From contig NZ_BBPQ01000024.1 of assembly GCF_000787855.1 (NCBI RefSeq), positions 52,002-107,739 of the forward strand: a stretch of 55,738 nucleotides of DNA. The letters run 5' to 3'. Position numbers and translations under genes: made by a program. Under the pieces are notes generated by a model that searched no databases, was not told the origin of the DNA, and worked only from the letters and a program-made list of their open reading frames with translations. Numbering within the stretch: the first letter of the stretch is position 1; every line of letters begins with the position of its first letter. This document shows, in pieces, positions 8,468-17,138 of the stretch. This DNA is from Streptacidiphilus anmyonensis. Its GTDB lineage: Bacteria > Actinomycetota > Actinomycetes > Streptomycetales > Streptomycetaceae.

Positions 8468-8995
8468 ATGAGCGCTGAGAGGCTGAGCAAATCCGCATTG
8501 ACGGGGCAGGGCGTCGAGGCGATCGCGGAGCGCCTGGTGGAGGTGAGGACCCGGATCGCGGTGGCCCAGGCCGAGCTGGTGCTGCTGCGCGAGGTCGAGC
8601 AGTGGCTGGGGCGGGTGCTGGGGGAAACCCAGGGGTACGTGCCTGGGTCTTTCCCGACGGGCATGCCCTCGCAGGACGCCGCGGATCCGACCGACATGCG
8701 GTCGCTCCTGGCCGCAGTGCCCGCCGCGTCGGGCGCCACCGCCGTGCCGGTACAGCACCGCGGCGGCCCCGCCCGGACGGATGCCAAGCAGACCCTGCCC
8801 ATGCGGGTGGAGGAGTACCTGAGCGGTCAGACCCTTCCCCAGAAGGTCGGCACCATGGCCCTGTCCCTGTTCGGGGACTCGGTCACGGACCGCCAGGTGA
8901 AGCGCACGCGCGCGGCCGTGGAGTCGCTGGTCGCGCGCGGCCAGGCGGCCCGGATCAAGCGCGGCGGGGCGGTCTACTACGAGGCCAGCGCCTGA
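8468..8995 (+). CDS. Hypothetical protein with helical N-terminus and winged-helix-like C-terminus
   Basis: 175 residues from an ATG at 8468 with an AGGAGGG site eight bases upstream. Residues about 10-55 are a long helix that could pair as a coiled coil (AERLVEVRTRIAVAQAELVLLREVEQWLG). A Pro/Ala linker follows. The last 65 residues (MRVEEYLSGQTLPQKVGTMA, LFGDSVTDRQVKRTRAAVES, LVARGQAARIKRGGAVYYEA) have the helix-helix-helix-hairpin pattern of a winged helix. I recognise no named family. A DNA-binding accessory protein is the best guess. Its end overlaps the convergent transglycosylase-like gene by 41 bases. Confidence 0.7.
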   Translation: MSAERLSKSALTGQGVEAIAERLVEVRTRIAVAQAELVLLREVEQWLGRVLGETQGYVPGSFPTGMPSQDAADPTDMRSLLAAVPAASGATAVPVQHRGGPARTDAKQTLPMRVEEYLSGQTLPQKVGTMALSLFGDSVTDRQVKRTRAAVESLVARGQAARIKRGGAVYYEASA

Positions 8996-10331
8996 CCCCT
9001 CCGGTCACCCTGCCCGGGTAGGCCCGGAGGAGAGCCCGGGGGGAGAGCGCGGGGGGAGAGCGCGGGGGAGGCCGGGGCTGCGCCGGAGGCGTGGCACACG
9101 GGGTCGGCGAAGCCGCGCCGCCGCCCGTCGGCGGGGCCGTGGCCGACGGCGCTGTCGTGGGGGGAGGTGGGGTCGTCGAGGGCGGGCAGGCGCACGCAGG
9201 CGGCGTGGTCCGCGCAGGTGCGGGCGTACGGGACGGCGGAGGCGGCAGCGACGACGGCCGCCCGGCGGCGGGCGGCGTGCCCGGGGACGCGGGCGGGATC
9301 GTGGCCGGGGACGAAGCGGCGGGAGCGGTGCGCGTGCCCGGGGAGGGCTGCGCCGGCGGGGGAGCGGCACGTCCCGACGCGTCTGCCCCCGCCCCGGCAG
9401 GCGGCATCACGGGAGCCCCGGGCTGCGCCGGAGCGGGGGCCGTGGCGGACCACGGGGACGCGGCGGACGGGACGCCCTGCTGGGCCGTCAGCGACTCGGT
9501 GGCGTACAGCGAGGTCCACGCCAGCACGGCCTGGACGTACCCCGTGGTGTGGTTGTAGGCGTAGACCGCGCGTTCGATGCCGCCCGGCGTGTTCAGATCC
9601 CCACCCGCCGCGCACAGGATGCGCCCCGCCGTCACCGCCGCGTCGAACAGGTTCTGCGGTGAGGGGGCGACTCCGGGGCGATCGGTCGCCGCCCACTGAC
9701 GCCACGTCGAGGGCAGGATCTGCATCGGTCCCACCGCCCGATCCCACACCGGGTCGCCGTCGAGGACGCCCTTGTCGGTGTCATGAACGGCGGCGTTGCG
9801 GCCGCTTCCGTCCAGGACCGGGCCCAGGATCGGAGCCACGGCCGTTCCGTCCGGCTGGAGTTCGCCTCCTGCGGCGTGATCGGACTCGACCTTGCCCACG
9901 CCCGCCAGCAGCGGCCAGGTCAGGTGACAACGGGGCAGGCTCGAGGCCAGTGCCTGGGCGGCCCGCTCGTACGCGGCCAGCGCCAGCGCGGGGACGGCGC
10001 CGGCCGGAGTCTGCGGGGCGGCGGCGGGGGACGGGGCGGCGTACATGTATCCCAACGCTCCGGGGACGCCTCCGCCGTCGACCGGCGGGAGCACGAAACC
10101 GGGTGCTGCGGCCGACGTCGCGGACGCGGCCGGCCGGACCGGGGGAGCGGCAGCGGTGAACGGGCCGAGCGCATCGGAGACGACGGCCACCAGCGGCAGC
10201 CCCACGAGGAGGAACCCCGCCCCGACCACCGCCGTCGTCCGCAGGGCCCGGCCGCTGGGCGGCGGAGCGGGTGCGGGCCGGGCGGCTCGGCGGGTCGCCC
10301 GTCGGTATCGCGCCACACTGACCTCCCTCAT
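8955..10331 (-). CDS. Membrane-anchored lytic transglycosylase-like protein
   Basis: 458 residues from the ATG at 10331 (GGAGGGGG site). A basic N-terminus is followed by one membrane segment at about residues 30-52 (TTAVVGAGFLLVGLPLVAVV), then a Pro/Ala linker. The catalytic-like domain at about 110-285 reads CHLTWPLLAGVGKVESDHA, with a Glu in the position of the transglycosylase acid, then VGPMQILPSTWRQW, NLFDAAVTAGRILCA and AVYAYNHTTGYVQAVLAW, all typical of SLT-type lytic transglycosylases. It should cleave peptidoglycan glycan strands outside the membrane. The last ~150 residues are a Pro/Ala/Thr-rich tail of unusual length and the exact C-terminus is uncertain. Many Streptomyces carry such proteins with variable tails. 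Confidence 0.82.
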   Translation of the reverse strand: MREVSVARYRRATRRAARPAPAPPPSGRALRTTAVVGAGFLLVGLPLVAVVSDALGPFTAAAPPVRPAASATSAAAPGFVLPPVDGGGVPGALGYMYAAPSPAAAPQTPAGAVPALALAAYERAAQALASSLPRCHLTWPLLAGVGKVESDHAAGGELQPDGTAVAPILGPVLDGSGRNAAVHDTDKGVLDGDPVWDRAVGPMQILPSTWRQWAATDRPGVAPSPQNLFDAAVTAGRILCAAGGDLNTPGGIERAVYAYNHTTGYVQAVLAWTSLYATESLTAQQGVPSAASPWSATAPAPAQPGAPVMPPAGAGADASGRAAPPPAQPSPGTRTAPAASSPATIPPASPGTPPAAGRPSSLPPPPSRTPAPARTTPPACACPPSTTPPPPTTAPSATAPPTGGGAASPTPCATPPAQPRPPPRSPPALSPRALLRAYPGRVTGGVRRWPRSRPPRRA

Positions 10332-10647
10332 CCGTTCCCCCTCCGTTCCCTCAGTTCGTTCGTGTACTGCCCTGATCGTCACCCAGGTCGGTGGGTGTCG
10401 CATCCGGGACGTGGGTGGGAATGCACCTACCGGGACCCATCCGGTGCCGCCGCGGTGTCATCCAGGGTGTGCTTCAGGCGCTCGACGCCGGTAAGGGCGT
10501 GGGCCCGGCGCTGCGCGCATCCCGCGGGCACCAGCTGAGCCGTTCGAGCGGTTCGGTGGACCAATTCCGGGGGAGGCGCCGGCCGTTGCATCATCCGGCA
10601 GGTCCGTCCCGACGGCCGTGCCGAGGCGGCGGTCCCGTCGAGGTCGC
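10332..10647. other. Intergenic region without a convincing gene
   Basis: 316 bases between two minus-strand genes. It should contain the promoter of the transglycosylase-like gene and the terminator of the LuxR-type gene. I saw no clear hairpin, repeat or open frame with a ribosome site. Confidence 0.45.
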
Positions 10648-11274
10648 TCAGATCAACCCCGACTGCAGAGCGAACGCGACGGCGTGCGACCGGTTGCGCA
10701 GATGGAACCGGCTCGTCACGTCGTGCAGGGTGTTCTTGACCGTCCGCTCCGAGTAGGACAGGCGCGCCGCGATCTCGTGCGTGCCCAGTCCCTGCGCCAC
10801 CAGACGCAGCACCTCGGCCTCGCGGTCGCTCAGGCCGCTGACGTTGAGCCCGCGAGGGGCGAGCACCTGGTCCTGGAGTCTGGATACCTGCTCCAGCAGG
10901 CGGCCCAACAGGTCCGAGGGAACCTCCCCGGCCCCGGCGCGGACCGAGCGCACCACCTGGACCAGACGGTCGGGCGTGGCCTCCGCACGGCGCACCAGGC
11001 CGCAGGCGCCGGACTCGACCAGGGCCAGCAGGCCCGCGTCGTCAAGACGGTGGACCACGGCGACCACCCGCTGCGTGCCCAGCGCGCGAGTCCGTTTGAC
11101 GAGAGCCAGCGCGTCGTCGTCGACCTCCTCCATCGCGACGACCGCCACGGTCTCGGCGGCGACGTCGCCGGCGCCGACCAGCCACACCTCGGCGTGGCCA
11201 CGCACGGCGGCGGCCAGCCCCGCCTCCGACAAGGGATCGGTGGCGCACACGAAGACATTGATCCGTTCCGGCAT
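10648..11274 (-). CDS. LuxR-family response-regulator-like transcription factor
   Basis: 208 residues from an ATG at 11274 (GAGGAG site). The C-terminal domain at about 140-205 is a clear LuxR/NarL helix-turn-helix: LSDREAEVLRLVAQGLGTHE, IAARLSYSERTVKNTLHDVT and FHLRNRSHAVAFALQSGLI. The N-terminal ~120 residues follow a receiver-like beta-alpha fold (INVFVCATDPLSEAGLAAAV). However, the usual phospho-acceptor aspartate region reads VVAMEEVDDDALALV and no kinase gene is adjacent, so activation may not depend on phosphorylation. A short AT-poor leader with a 10-bp tandem repeat precedes it. Confidence 0.88.
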   Translation of the reverse strand: MPERINVFVCATDPLSEAGLAAAVRGHAEVWLVGAGDVAAETVAVVAMEEVDDDALALVKRTRALGTQRVVAVVHRLDDAGLLALVESGACGLVRRAEATPDRLVQVVRSVRAGAGEVPSDLLGRLLEQVSRLQDQVLAPRGLNVSGLSDREAEVLRLVAQGLGTHEIAARLSYSERTVKNTLHDVTSRFHLRNRSHAVAFALQSGLI

Positions 11275-11661
11275 CGACACTCCTCGACGGCGACGGCCGC
11301 TCCGCTGTTCCCGGATGGTCCTGGATGGTCCTGGATGGTCCTGGATTCCCGACGTTCCGGCAGGCGGCCCCACCGGGGATTCCCCCCGTGCCCCGGGGCT
11401 GGGTCTGCCTCCGCCCCCAAGCGTACGTACACGGACGGTCGTGTGCTCGCCGGACTGGGTTTTCCAAGCCCCGGGCTACTCGCCCCGCAGGCGCACGACC
11501 CACTCAGGGCACCCAGTCGGCCGGCCCGCACCCACCCATCCACCTACCCGCGACCAGGCAGGCCCGGTGACCGGGGGAGTCGCCAGGGGACGGCGCTGCC
11601 TCCGGGCGAACCCCGACCGCCCGGAGGCCCACTCGGCGAAGCCGACCCTGCCGCTCAACTC
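11275..11661. other. Intergenic region upstream of the LuxR-type gene
   Basis: 387 bases between the permease-fusion stop and the LuxR-type start, both on the minus strand. It must hold the LuxR-gene promoter. The only clear structure is the 10-bp tandem repeat listed separately; no gene is supported. Confidence 0.45.
11315..11345. repeat. 10-bp tandem repeat, about three copies
   Basis: The unit ATGGTCCTGG occurs three times head to tail from 11315, 41 bases upstream of the LuxR-type start codon. It may be a slippage tract or a set of protein-binding direct repeats in the leader. Confidence 0.8.
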
Positions 11662-13944
11662 TCAGCGGTCCTGGTCCCAACGGCGGATCCACGGGGGCTG
11701 GAGCCGGCTCAGGGCCACGCCCGCCTGGTCGGCGAGGGTCAGGGCGGTGAGCCTGGCCTGCAGCGGGACCGCTGCGCCGCGGGTCGGGAGCAGCACGAAC
11801 CGGCCCTGGTAGCAGCCGCCCGCGAAGACGCGGAGCTCCAGCTCCGAACGAGGCATTCCCAGGCGGTCGACGTCCCAGGCGGCACGCCCGATGATGACGC
11901 TGCCGTCCTCCTCCAGACGCGACCGCCTGCCAGGGGCGTTCTCGTACCTGAAGCGGCATCCGCGCAGCCGCAGCAGCTCGACGAGGTGTTTCTGCACGGC
12001 GTCCAGGACGGGCTCGACATGGGTGCTCGACTGGGCCAGCCGGGCGGTCTCGTGGATCCGGTTCAGGTAGTCGGACGTGGCGGCCGTCCCCCGGGCGAGC
12101 CGCCTGTTGCGGCGGGCCAGGAATCCGATGCCGAGCGAGATCGCCATCAGCATCAGCGGCACGCTGATGTCGGGTTTCGCCGAGGACGGGTGGCCATACG
12201 GGGGGATGAAGAAGACGTAGTAGCACACCGCTCCGAGCAGGCTCGCCAGGATGTCCGCCGCGCGGACCCCGAAAGCCGAGACGGCGATGCCGAACCCGAG
12301 GAGGACCGCCACGCCCAGCGTCTGGAGCTCGGCGCCCTGGAAGGGAAGCAGGACAAGGGAGATGACGATCGGGCCGCACGCCCCGACCAGGACGACGACC
12401 CGTCTGCGGGACTGCCGCGAGGGGTCGGGGATCCGTGCGGGCGATCGCAGCCCCGCCGCCTCCGTGAGGCGCGTGCCGAAGCGCCGCGCGGACCGCGGCC
12501 TGGCGCCCACCGCGACCAGGGCGACGGCCAGCCAGCCGAACGCCACGACGGTCAGCCAGTGCCCGGCTCCCGGCTCAGGGCCGACGAGGTTGTGGTAGAG
12601 CGTCGCGCCGAGCAGGAAGAGGGCGGCGAGCGGGACGGCCCCTTCCCACGAGGGCACCTCGACGCGGTGCTGAACGAAGATCAGGCGGATGCCGCCGAGC
12701 GTGGTCAGCGCGTACACGACCAGGATCAGCAGCGTGCCGATCGTGCTGGTCCAGCGGAACGCCTCCGCCGGACCCGCGCCGAAGACGGTGGCGCAGATCG
12801 CCAGCACCAGCGCCATGCCCGGGACGACCCACGTGACGGCGCGCGCCGGGACGCCGTCGGCGGAGAGCCGGCCGGGTCCGCGGTCTCCCACTCCGTCCCG
12901 GGCCAGCGCGAACAGCAGCCGGCTCGCCCCGACGGTGCACGCCAGGCAGTTCCCGAAGGCGGCGACCGTCGCTCCCAGGGTGACCACGGCGCCCACCCAG
13001 GCGCTCAGGTAGGCGGTGGCGAGGCTGCCGAGCAGCGAACCGGAGCGGGTGAAGGAGGCCACGCCGGCGCTGTCGGTGCCGAAACCCATCATGGCCACGG
13101 CGGTGACCACGACGAAGAAGACACCCCCGAGGCTCGTCGTCCATACCATCGCCCGGGGGATGCTGCGGCGCGGGTCGGTGGCCTCCTCGCCCAGGGTCGA
13201 CGCGGCCTCGAAGCCCGCGAAGGACAGGAAGCCGAACACCAGGCCCTGGAACAGCGAGGTCGGCGACGTGCCCCGGGGGATCTCGAGGACGGAGAGCGTG
13301 AAGCGCTGCCCCGACGGCGTGCTGCGGCCGAGGAGCCGCACCGTCACCACGGCGACGACGACGAGGATCACGACCGCGGTGGCGCACTCCACCAGGAGCA
13401 GGAGGTTGGTCCCGCGCCGGATCGGCGTCCTCGCGAGCAGCCAGACCAGCACGAGCGCGCAGCCGGCGAGGACGAACGGCAAGCCGCCGGGCGGGTGGGA
13501 CCACGCGCCGACCTGCCGCAGGAAGTCCGATGTCAGGATGCCCACGATCACGGAGGTCGTGACTCCGAAGAAGACGTAGGTCCCGAGCAGCCCCCACCCG
13601 GCGACGATTCCCGAACGCGGCCCTATGGCGGCCCCCACCAGCCCGTAGACCGAACCGGAGTGATGGAAGTGCTGACTGAGCCGGACGAACGAGTAGGCGA
13701 CGAGCAGCACGCTGACACCGGCGACCAGAAAACCCAGCGCGACCCCGCGTCCCAGACCCGTCGCGGCCGCCTGCGGGTTGATGTCCACCGCCACGCTCGG
13801 CGCCATCAGGGCGACAGACAGGCCCGCGGCCTGCCAGACGTTCACGCGGGGACGCAGACCACGCTCCGGGCGGTCGCCCGCTGGTTGCACCGGTGCGGGG
13901 GGTTCAGGGGCCGCCGAGGGTGAACCTGAGGTTTTTTCGTCCAT
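11662..13944 (-). CDS. APC-family permease fused to a KdpD-like (DUF4118) sensor tail
   Basis: A 760-residue two-part membrane protein. Residues about 30-500 are an amino acid/polyamine/organocation permease of about 12 segments, with the family's GYGLVGAAIG-type loop (SGSVYGLVGAAIGPRSG), SFAGFEAASTLGEEATDPRR and GASRLLFALARDG. Residues about 515-610 add four more membrane segments of the KdpD/DUF4118 type (YYVFFIPPYG loop). Residues 620-755 form a cytoplasmic GAF-like region (DYLNRIHETARLAQSS, LLRLRGCRFRYE, RLTALTLADQAGVALS). No kinase domain follows. The tail is closely paralogous to the divergent gene at 14102. A transporter that senses its own substrate or ions is inferred. The ATG at 13944 has a GAGG site. 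Confidence 0.87.
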   Translation of the reverse strand: MDEKTSGSPSAAPEPPAPVQPAGDRPERGLRPRVNVWQAAGLSVALMAPSVAVDINPQAAATGLGRGVALGFLVAGVSVLLVAYSFVRLSQHFHHSGSVYGLVGAAIGPRSGIVAGWGLLGTYVFFGVTTSVIVGILTSDFLRQVGAWSHPPGGLPFVLAGCALVLVWLLARTPIRRGTNLLLLVECATAVVILVVVAVVTVRLLGRSTPSGQRFTLSVLEIPRGTSPTSLFQGLVFGFLSFAGFEAASTLGEEATDPRRSIPRAMVWTTSLGGVFFVVVTAVAMMGFGTDSAGVASFTRSGSLLGSLATAYLSAWVGAVVTLGATVAAFGNCLACTVGASRLLFALARDGVGDRGPGRLSADGVPARAVTWVVPGMALVLAICATVFGAGPAEAFRWTSTIGTLLILVVYALTTLGGIRLIFVQHRVEVPSWEGAVPLAALFLLGATLYHNLVGPEPGAGHWLTVVAFGWLAVALVAVGARPRSARRFGTRLTEAAGLRSPARIPDPSRQSRRRVVVLVGACGPIVISLVLLPFQGAELQTLGVAVLLGFGIAVSAFGVRAADILASLLGAVCYYVFFIPPYGHPSSAKPDISVPLMLMAISLGIGFLARRNRRLARGTAATSDYLNRIHETARLAQSSTHVEPVLDAVQKHLVELLRLRGCRFRYENAPGRRSRLEEDGSVIIGRAAWDVDRLGMPRSELELRVFAGGCYQGRFVLLPTRGAAVPLQARLTALTLADQAGVALSRLQPPWIRRWDQDR

Positions 13945-14101
13945 GGTGTCGACCTCGCCGCTGGGGGTTCAGTACCTGGTACGGGTGTTCCTGTCCTGGG
14001 TGGACAGTTCGAGAGCGGACGATCGCTGTAGAATCCAGAGTGGACCTGAAACCTCGAAACACCCAGTCCGGGGCTCAGCTGCGAAGACAGGGGTGTCGCG
14101 C
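13945..14101. promoter_or_regulatory. Divergent promoter region between the two sensor paralogues
   Basis: 157 bases separate the start codons of the permease-sensor fusion and its stand-alone paralogue. On the plus strand a TAGAAT at 14029-14034 could serve as a -10 box for the stand-alone gene; the matching -35 is weak. Shared control of the pair is an inference from the arrangement. Confidence 0.35.
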
Positions 14102-14854
14102 ATGAGGGTGCATGTGACCCGAAGACAGGCGGTGTTCTCCCTCGCGCTCGCGGGGCCGCTCCTGCTCAGCAATGTCGTGCTGCCGTTCCGGCATTCGCTT
14201 CCCAACCGGGACAAGGAACTGCTGTTCGTGGCACTGGTGGTGGCCGTCGCGACGCTCGGAAGCCGGGCTGCGGCTGTGGTCGCGGCCCTGTCCGGGGCGG
14301 TGTGGTACGACTTCTTCTTCGCCGGCCCCTATCAGTCCTTCGAGCTGACCAGCGCTCCCCAGATCGTCACCGTGCTGATCCTGGTGGTCGTCAGCCTGGC
14401 CATCACACAACTGGCGTCCCGAGGCCGACAACTCCAGGCCAGCACGACCTCCGGGACGGAGTATCTGACGCGCATCCAGGGCGCCGCGCGGCTCGCCCAG
14501 TCCAGCGCGGACCCGGAGGCGGTCCTCGACCTGGTGCAACGGCATCTGACGGAACTGCTGCGGCTGCGCGAGTGCCGATTCGTCGCCGAACCGGACCCTG
14601 GCCGGACGGCCCGCCTCACCGAGGACGGACGGATCACGGTCGGCCACCGCGAGTGGGACGTCGAGAAGCTGGGCATGCCGGGAGCCGAGATCGAACTGCA
14701 GGTGGTGGTGGCAGGCGAGAGCTACCGGGGCGGCTTCGTCCTGGTGCCCACGCCGGGTGCCCCGGCCCCGTTCCAGGCCCGGCTGACCGCCGTCACCCTC
14801 GCCGACCAGGCCGCCGTCGCCCTCCAACGCCCGCCGACGGCCCACCGCGCCTGA
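14102..14854 (+). CDS. KdpD-like (DUF4118) membrane sensor protein lacking a kinase domain
   Basis: 250 residues from an ATG at 14102. About four membrane segments fill residues 8-105, with the DUF4118 signature VWYDFFFAGPYQSF. A linker helix and a GAF-like region follow (EYLTRIQGAARLAQSS, DLVQRHLTELLRLRECRFVAE, VGHREWDVEKLGMPGAEIEL, RLTAVTLADQAAVALQ). The region from about 115 to 245 matches the tail of the adjacent permease fusion almost block for block. Full-length KdpD would continue into a histidine kinase, which is absent here. It may bind the fused permease or a separate kinase. A longer in-frame reading from 13778 has no support. Confidence 0.82.
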   Translation: MRVHVTRRQAVFSLALAGPLLLSNVVLPFRHSLPNRDKELLFVALVVAVATLGSRAAAVVAALSGAVWYDFFFAGPYQSFELTSAPQIVTVLILVVVSLAITQLASRGRQLQASTTSGTEYLTRIQGAARLAQSSADPEAVLDLVQRHLTELLRLRECRFVAEPDPGRTARLTEDGRITVGHREWDVEKLGMPGAEIELQVVVAGESYRGGFVLVPTPGAPAPFQARLTAVTLADQAAVALQRPPTAHRA

Positions 14855-14941
14855 CCCGTCGGCAGTCGCCGGGCTCTGCCGTGCCGCAGGCGCCTGCTTC
14901 GACCGGGGCATACTCGTCGAACATCCCGACCAGGAGGCACC

Positions 14942-15466
14942 GTGACCACCCTCAGGCCCGAAACCATCCGCACGGACCGGCTGACCCTGCTGCCCCTGAA
15001 GGTCGAGCACGCCGCCGAGATGGCCGCCGTCCTGTCCGATCCCCGCCTGCACACCTTCACCGGCGGCGCCCCGGACACCGCCCAGGCCCTGCGCGACCGC
15101 TACGAACGCTGGGTGGCCGGTTCACCCGACCCCGCCGCATCCTGGTGCAACTGGGTCATCCAACTGCACGACGCGGCGGGTTCTGCTCTGACCGGAACGC
15201 TCCAGGCGACGATCACCGAGGACGCCGACCGCGGACCCACCGCCGAGATCGCCTGGGTGGTGGGCACCCCCTGGCAGGGGCGCGGCATCGCCACCGAGGC
15301 AGCCCAAGGGCTCGTCACCTGGCTCCGACAGCACCGGGTCCACACGGTCGTCGCCCACATCCACCCGGACCACAAGGCTTCCGCCTCCGTCGCCACCGCC
15401 GCCGGACTCACCCCCACCGACCAGTGGCACGACGGCGAGATCCGCTGGCAACTGACGATCAGCTGA
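14942..15466 (+). CDS. GNAT-family N-acetyltransferase (RimJ/RimL-like)
   Basis: 174 residues from a GTG at 14942 preceded by AGGAGG. It has the ETIRTDRLTLLPL opening typical of RimJ/RimL-type acetyltransferases and the acetyl-CoA binding loop GRGIA in EIAWVVGTPWQGRGIATEA. The later part (VVAHIHPDHKASASVATAAG) is the usual family motif B. The acceptor is unknown. It converges on the HIT gene with an eight-base overlap of stop codons. Confidence 0.9.
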   Translation: MTTLRPETIRTDRLTLLPLKVEHAAEMAAVLSDPRLHTFTGGAPDTAQALRDRYERWVAGSPDPAASWCNWVIQLHDAAGSALTGTLQATITEDADRGPTAEIAWVVGTPWQGRGIATEAAQGLVTWLRQHRVHTVVAHIHPDHKASASVATAAGLTPTDQWHDGEIRWQLTIS

Positions 15467-15938
15467 CCGCGCCGAGCGCGTCGAGTTCGTTGCCGATCGC
15501 CGCACGCAGTTCGTCGTGCTGCGGTCCGAGCGCCGTCGCGGGGTCGTGCCAGTGCTCACGGGCGTACAGCCACACCGGGACGCGGACGAGGTCCGGGGGC
15601 TCCCACGCGAAGCGCGGCCACACGTGGACGTGCAGAAAGGGGTCGGCGTTGCCGAGGATCTCCAGGTTCACGCGCCGGAACTCCGGGTCCAGGCGGCGGC
15701 AGGCCCGCTCCACGGCCTCGCCCAGCCGATCCATGTCCGCGAGGAAGGCGAGGCGCTTGCCTCGCGGCAGGTCGGACAGGCGCTGCACCTCGGGATCGTC
15801 GACCAGCAGGACCGAGTACCCGGGGAGGAACTGCACATCGCCGATCACCGCGAAGCCGGCGTCCAGCCGTCGGAGCACCGTGGGGTTGGCACCCCTCAGC
15901 GCACTGCCGATCCGGTCGTCCCGCCAGTCGTCCACCAT
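15459..15938 (-). CDS. HIT-like diadenosine tetraphosphate hydrolase family protein
   Basis: 159 residues from an ATG at 15938. The VIGDVQFLPGYSVLL strand and the late FLHVHVWPRF segment place it in the histidine-triad superfamily, near the proteins annotated as diadenosine tetraphosphate hydrolases in Streptomyces. The triad reads H-V-H-V-W, so the third His of the usual HxHxH is replaced by Trp. Hydrolysis through the remaining histidines is possible but unproven. Longer readings to 16268 run through the HAD gene promoter and are not supported. Confidence 0.82.
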   Translation of the reverse strand: MVDDWRDDRIGSALRGANPTVLRRLDAGFAVIGDVQFLPGYSVLLVDDPEVQRLSDLPRGKRLAFLADMDRLGEAVERACRRLDPEFRRVNLEILGNADPFLHVHVWPRFAWEPPDLVRVPVWLYAREHWHDPATALGPQHDELRAAIGNELDALGAVS

Positions 15939-16022
15939 GATCGCGCACCCTATCCGCAGGAGCGGTAGCGAGTCACCCGTATCACCGTGAGACCCGGGCG
16001 CGCGGCCTTGTAGCCTGCCGCG

Positions 16023-16673
16023 ATGGCCTACAAGATGGTGATCTTCGACAATGACGGAACACTCGTGGACAGCGAGACCACGGCTCACACCGTGCTCTCC
16101 GGCTACCTTACGGAGCTCGGCTACCCGACCACCCTCGAGGAGTCCTTCCGGTATTTCCTCGGCAACGCCGGTCGTAACGTCCACACGGTGGTGGCCGACC
16201 GCTTCGGTGGCGTTCTGCCGCAGGATTTCACCGCCCGTTGCCACGACCGGGTTTTCGCCGCGTTCCACACGGGCGTCGACGCCGCGCCCGGCGCCGTCGA
16301 ACTGCTTGCGGAACTACAGCGCAGGAAGCTGCGCTACTGCCTGGCCTCCTCGTCGGACCACACGTGGATCGACCTGACCCTGGAACGATCCGGCCTGCGC
16401 GAGCACCTGCCGGCCGCCCTGGTCTTCAGCGCCGAGGACGTCGGCGGGGTGGGCAAGCCGGCCCCGGACCTCTTCCTGCACGCCGCAGGGAGGATGGGCG
16501 TGGCCCCGCGTGACTGCCTGGTCGTCGAGGACAGTCCCAACGGCGTCCTCGCCGCTCGCGCGGCGGGAATGGACGTCCTCGGCTACACCGCCCTCATGCC
16601 GGCGGACCGGTTGGCCGCAGCGGGAGCGACCGCGCTGATCGGTCAACTGAAGCAGGTACTCGACCACCTGTGA
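16023..16673 (+). CDS. HAD-family hydrolase (beta-phosphoglucomutase/phosphatase-like)
   Basis: 216 residues from an ATG at 16023. Motif I is FDNDGTLVDSE with nucleophile and acid Asp; a helical cap fills about 15-85; motif II (CLASSS) is near 107; Lys motif III is in GGVGKPAPDLFLHA; motif IV is VVEDSPNGVLAARAAGM. This is the standard layout of subfamily I HAD enzymes that act on small phosphorylated sugars or phosphoglycolate. The substrate cannot be told from sequence. It begins 84 bases from the divergent HIT gene. Confidence 0.92.
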   Translation: MAYKMVIFDNDGTLVDSETTAHTVLSGYLTELGYPTTLEESFRYFLGNAGRNVHTVVADRFGGVLPQDFTARCHDRVFAAFHTGVDAAPGAVELLAELQRRKLRYCLASSSDHTWIDLTLERSGLREHLPAALVFSAEDVGGVGKPAPDLFLHAAGRMGVAPRDCLVVEDSPNGVLAARAAGMDVLGYTALMPADRLAAAGATALIGQLKQVLDHL

Positions 16674-16706
16674 GAAGGCCGTTGGAGCCCACTGAGCACT
16701 GGCCGC

Positions 16707-17138
16707 TCACGAGTCGGAGGCCGTGGCCTCGCCCACAGCGGGCCTCCCGCCCGCGGGAGCGACGCGGAACCTGGGTATGAACGTGCCGATCACGCCGATC
16801 ATGCCCGTGCTTCCCCAGGCGCTCGCCACCCACGGTTCGTGCTGGACCACCGCGGTCACGGCTGCCCCGAGCATCCCGCCCGCCAGCACGAACCCGGCCG
16901 CCAGCCCGCCGGCGCGCAGCAGGAAGTCCCGGTGCGCCTCCTTCTCGTCGAGCGCGAGCTGCCGTTGCTGTGCGGCCTCGGCGATCCGCAGTGTCTCCAT
17001 CCGGGCCTCGTGCGCGCGCTTCAGTTCCGGTTCCAGACGCTGCAACGCGGCCTTGAGATGCTCCGGAGGCAGCGCGGCCCACTGCGTCGCGATTTCCAGG
17101 CCGGTCGGACCTGGAAGAGCGGTAGGTGCGTCCGTCAT
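16707..17138 (-). CDS. Hypothetical membrane protein with coiled coil (second of a pair)
   Basis: 143 residues. Residues about 20-70 form a charged helix (EHLKAALQRLEPELKRAHEA and RIAEAAQQRQLALDEKEAHR) likely to be a coiled coil. Two hydrophobic segments follow at about 74-96 (AGGLAAGFVLAGGMLGAAVT) and 105-120. Its ATG overlaps the stop of the upstream gene by four bases, so the two are coupled and probably form a complex. No known family was recognised. Confidence 0.75.
   Translation of the reverse strand: MTDAPTALPGPTGLEIATQWAALPPEHLKAALQRLEPELKRAHEARMETLRIAEAAQQRQLALDEKEAHRDFLLRAGGLAAGFVLAGGMLGAAVTAVVQHEPWVASAWGSTGMIGVIGTFIPRFRVAPAGGRPAVGEATASDS

Noticed and set aside
10618-13923. An 1101-residue plus-strand open frame
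   Set aside because: Antisense to the LuxR-type and permease-fusion genes; composition and lack of motifs mark it as a shadow.
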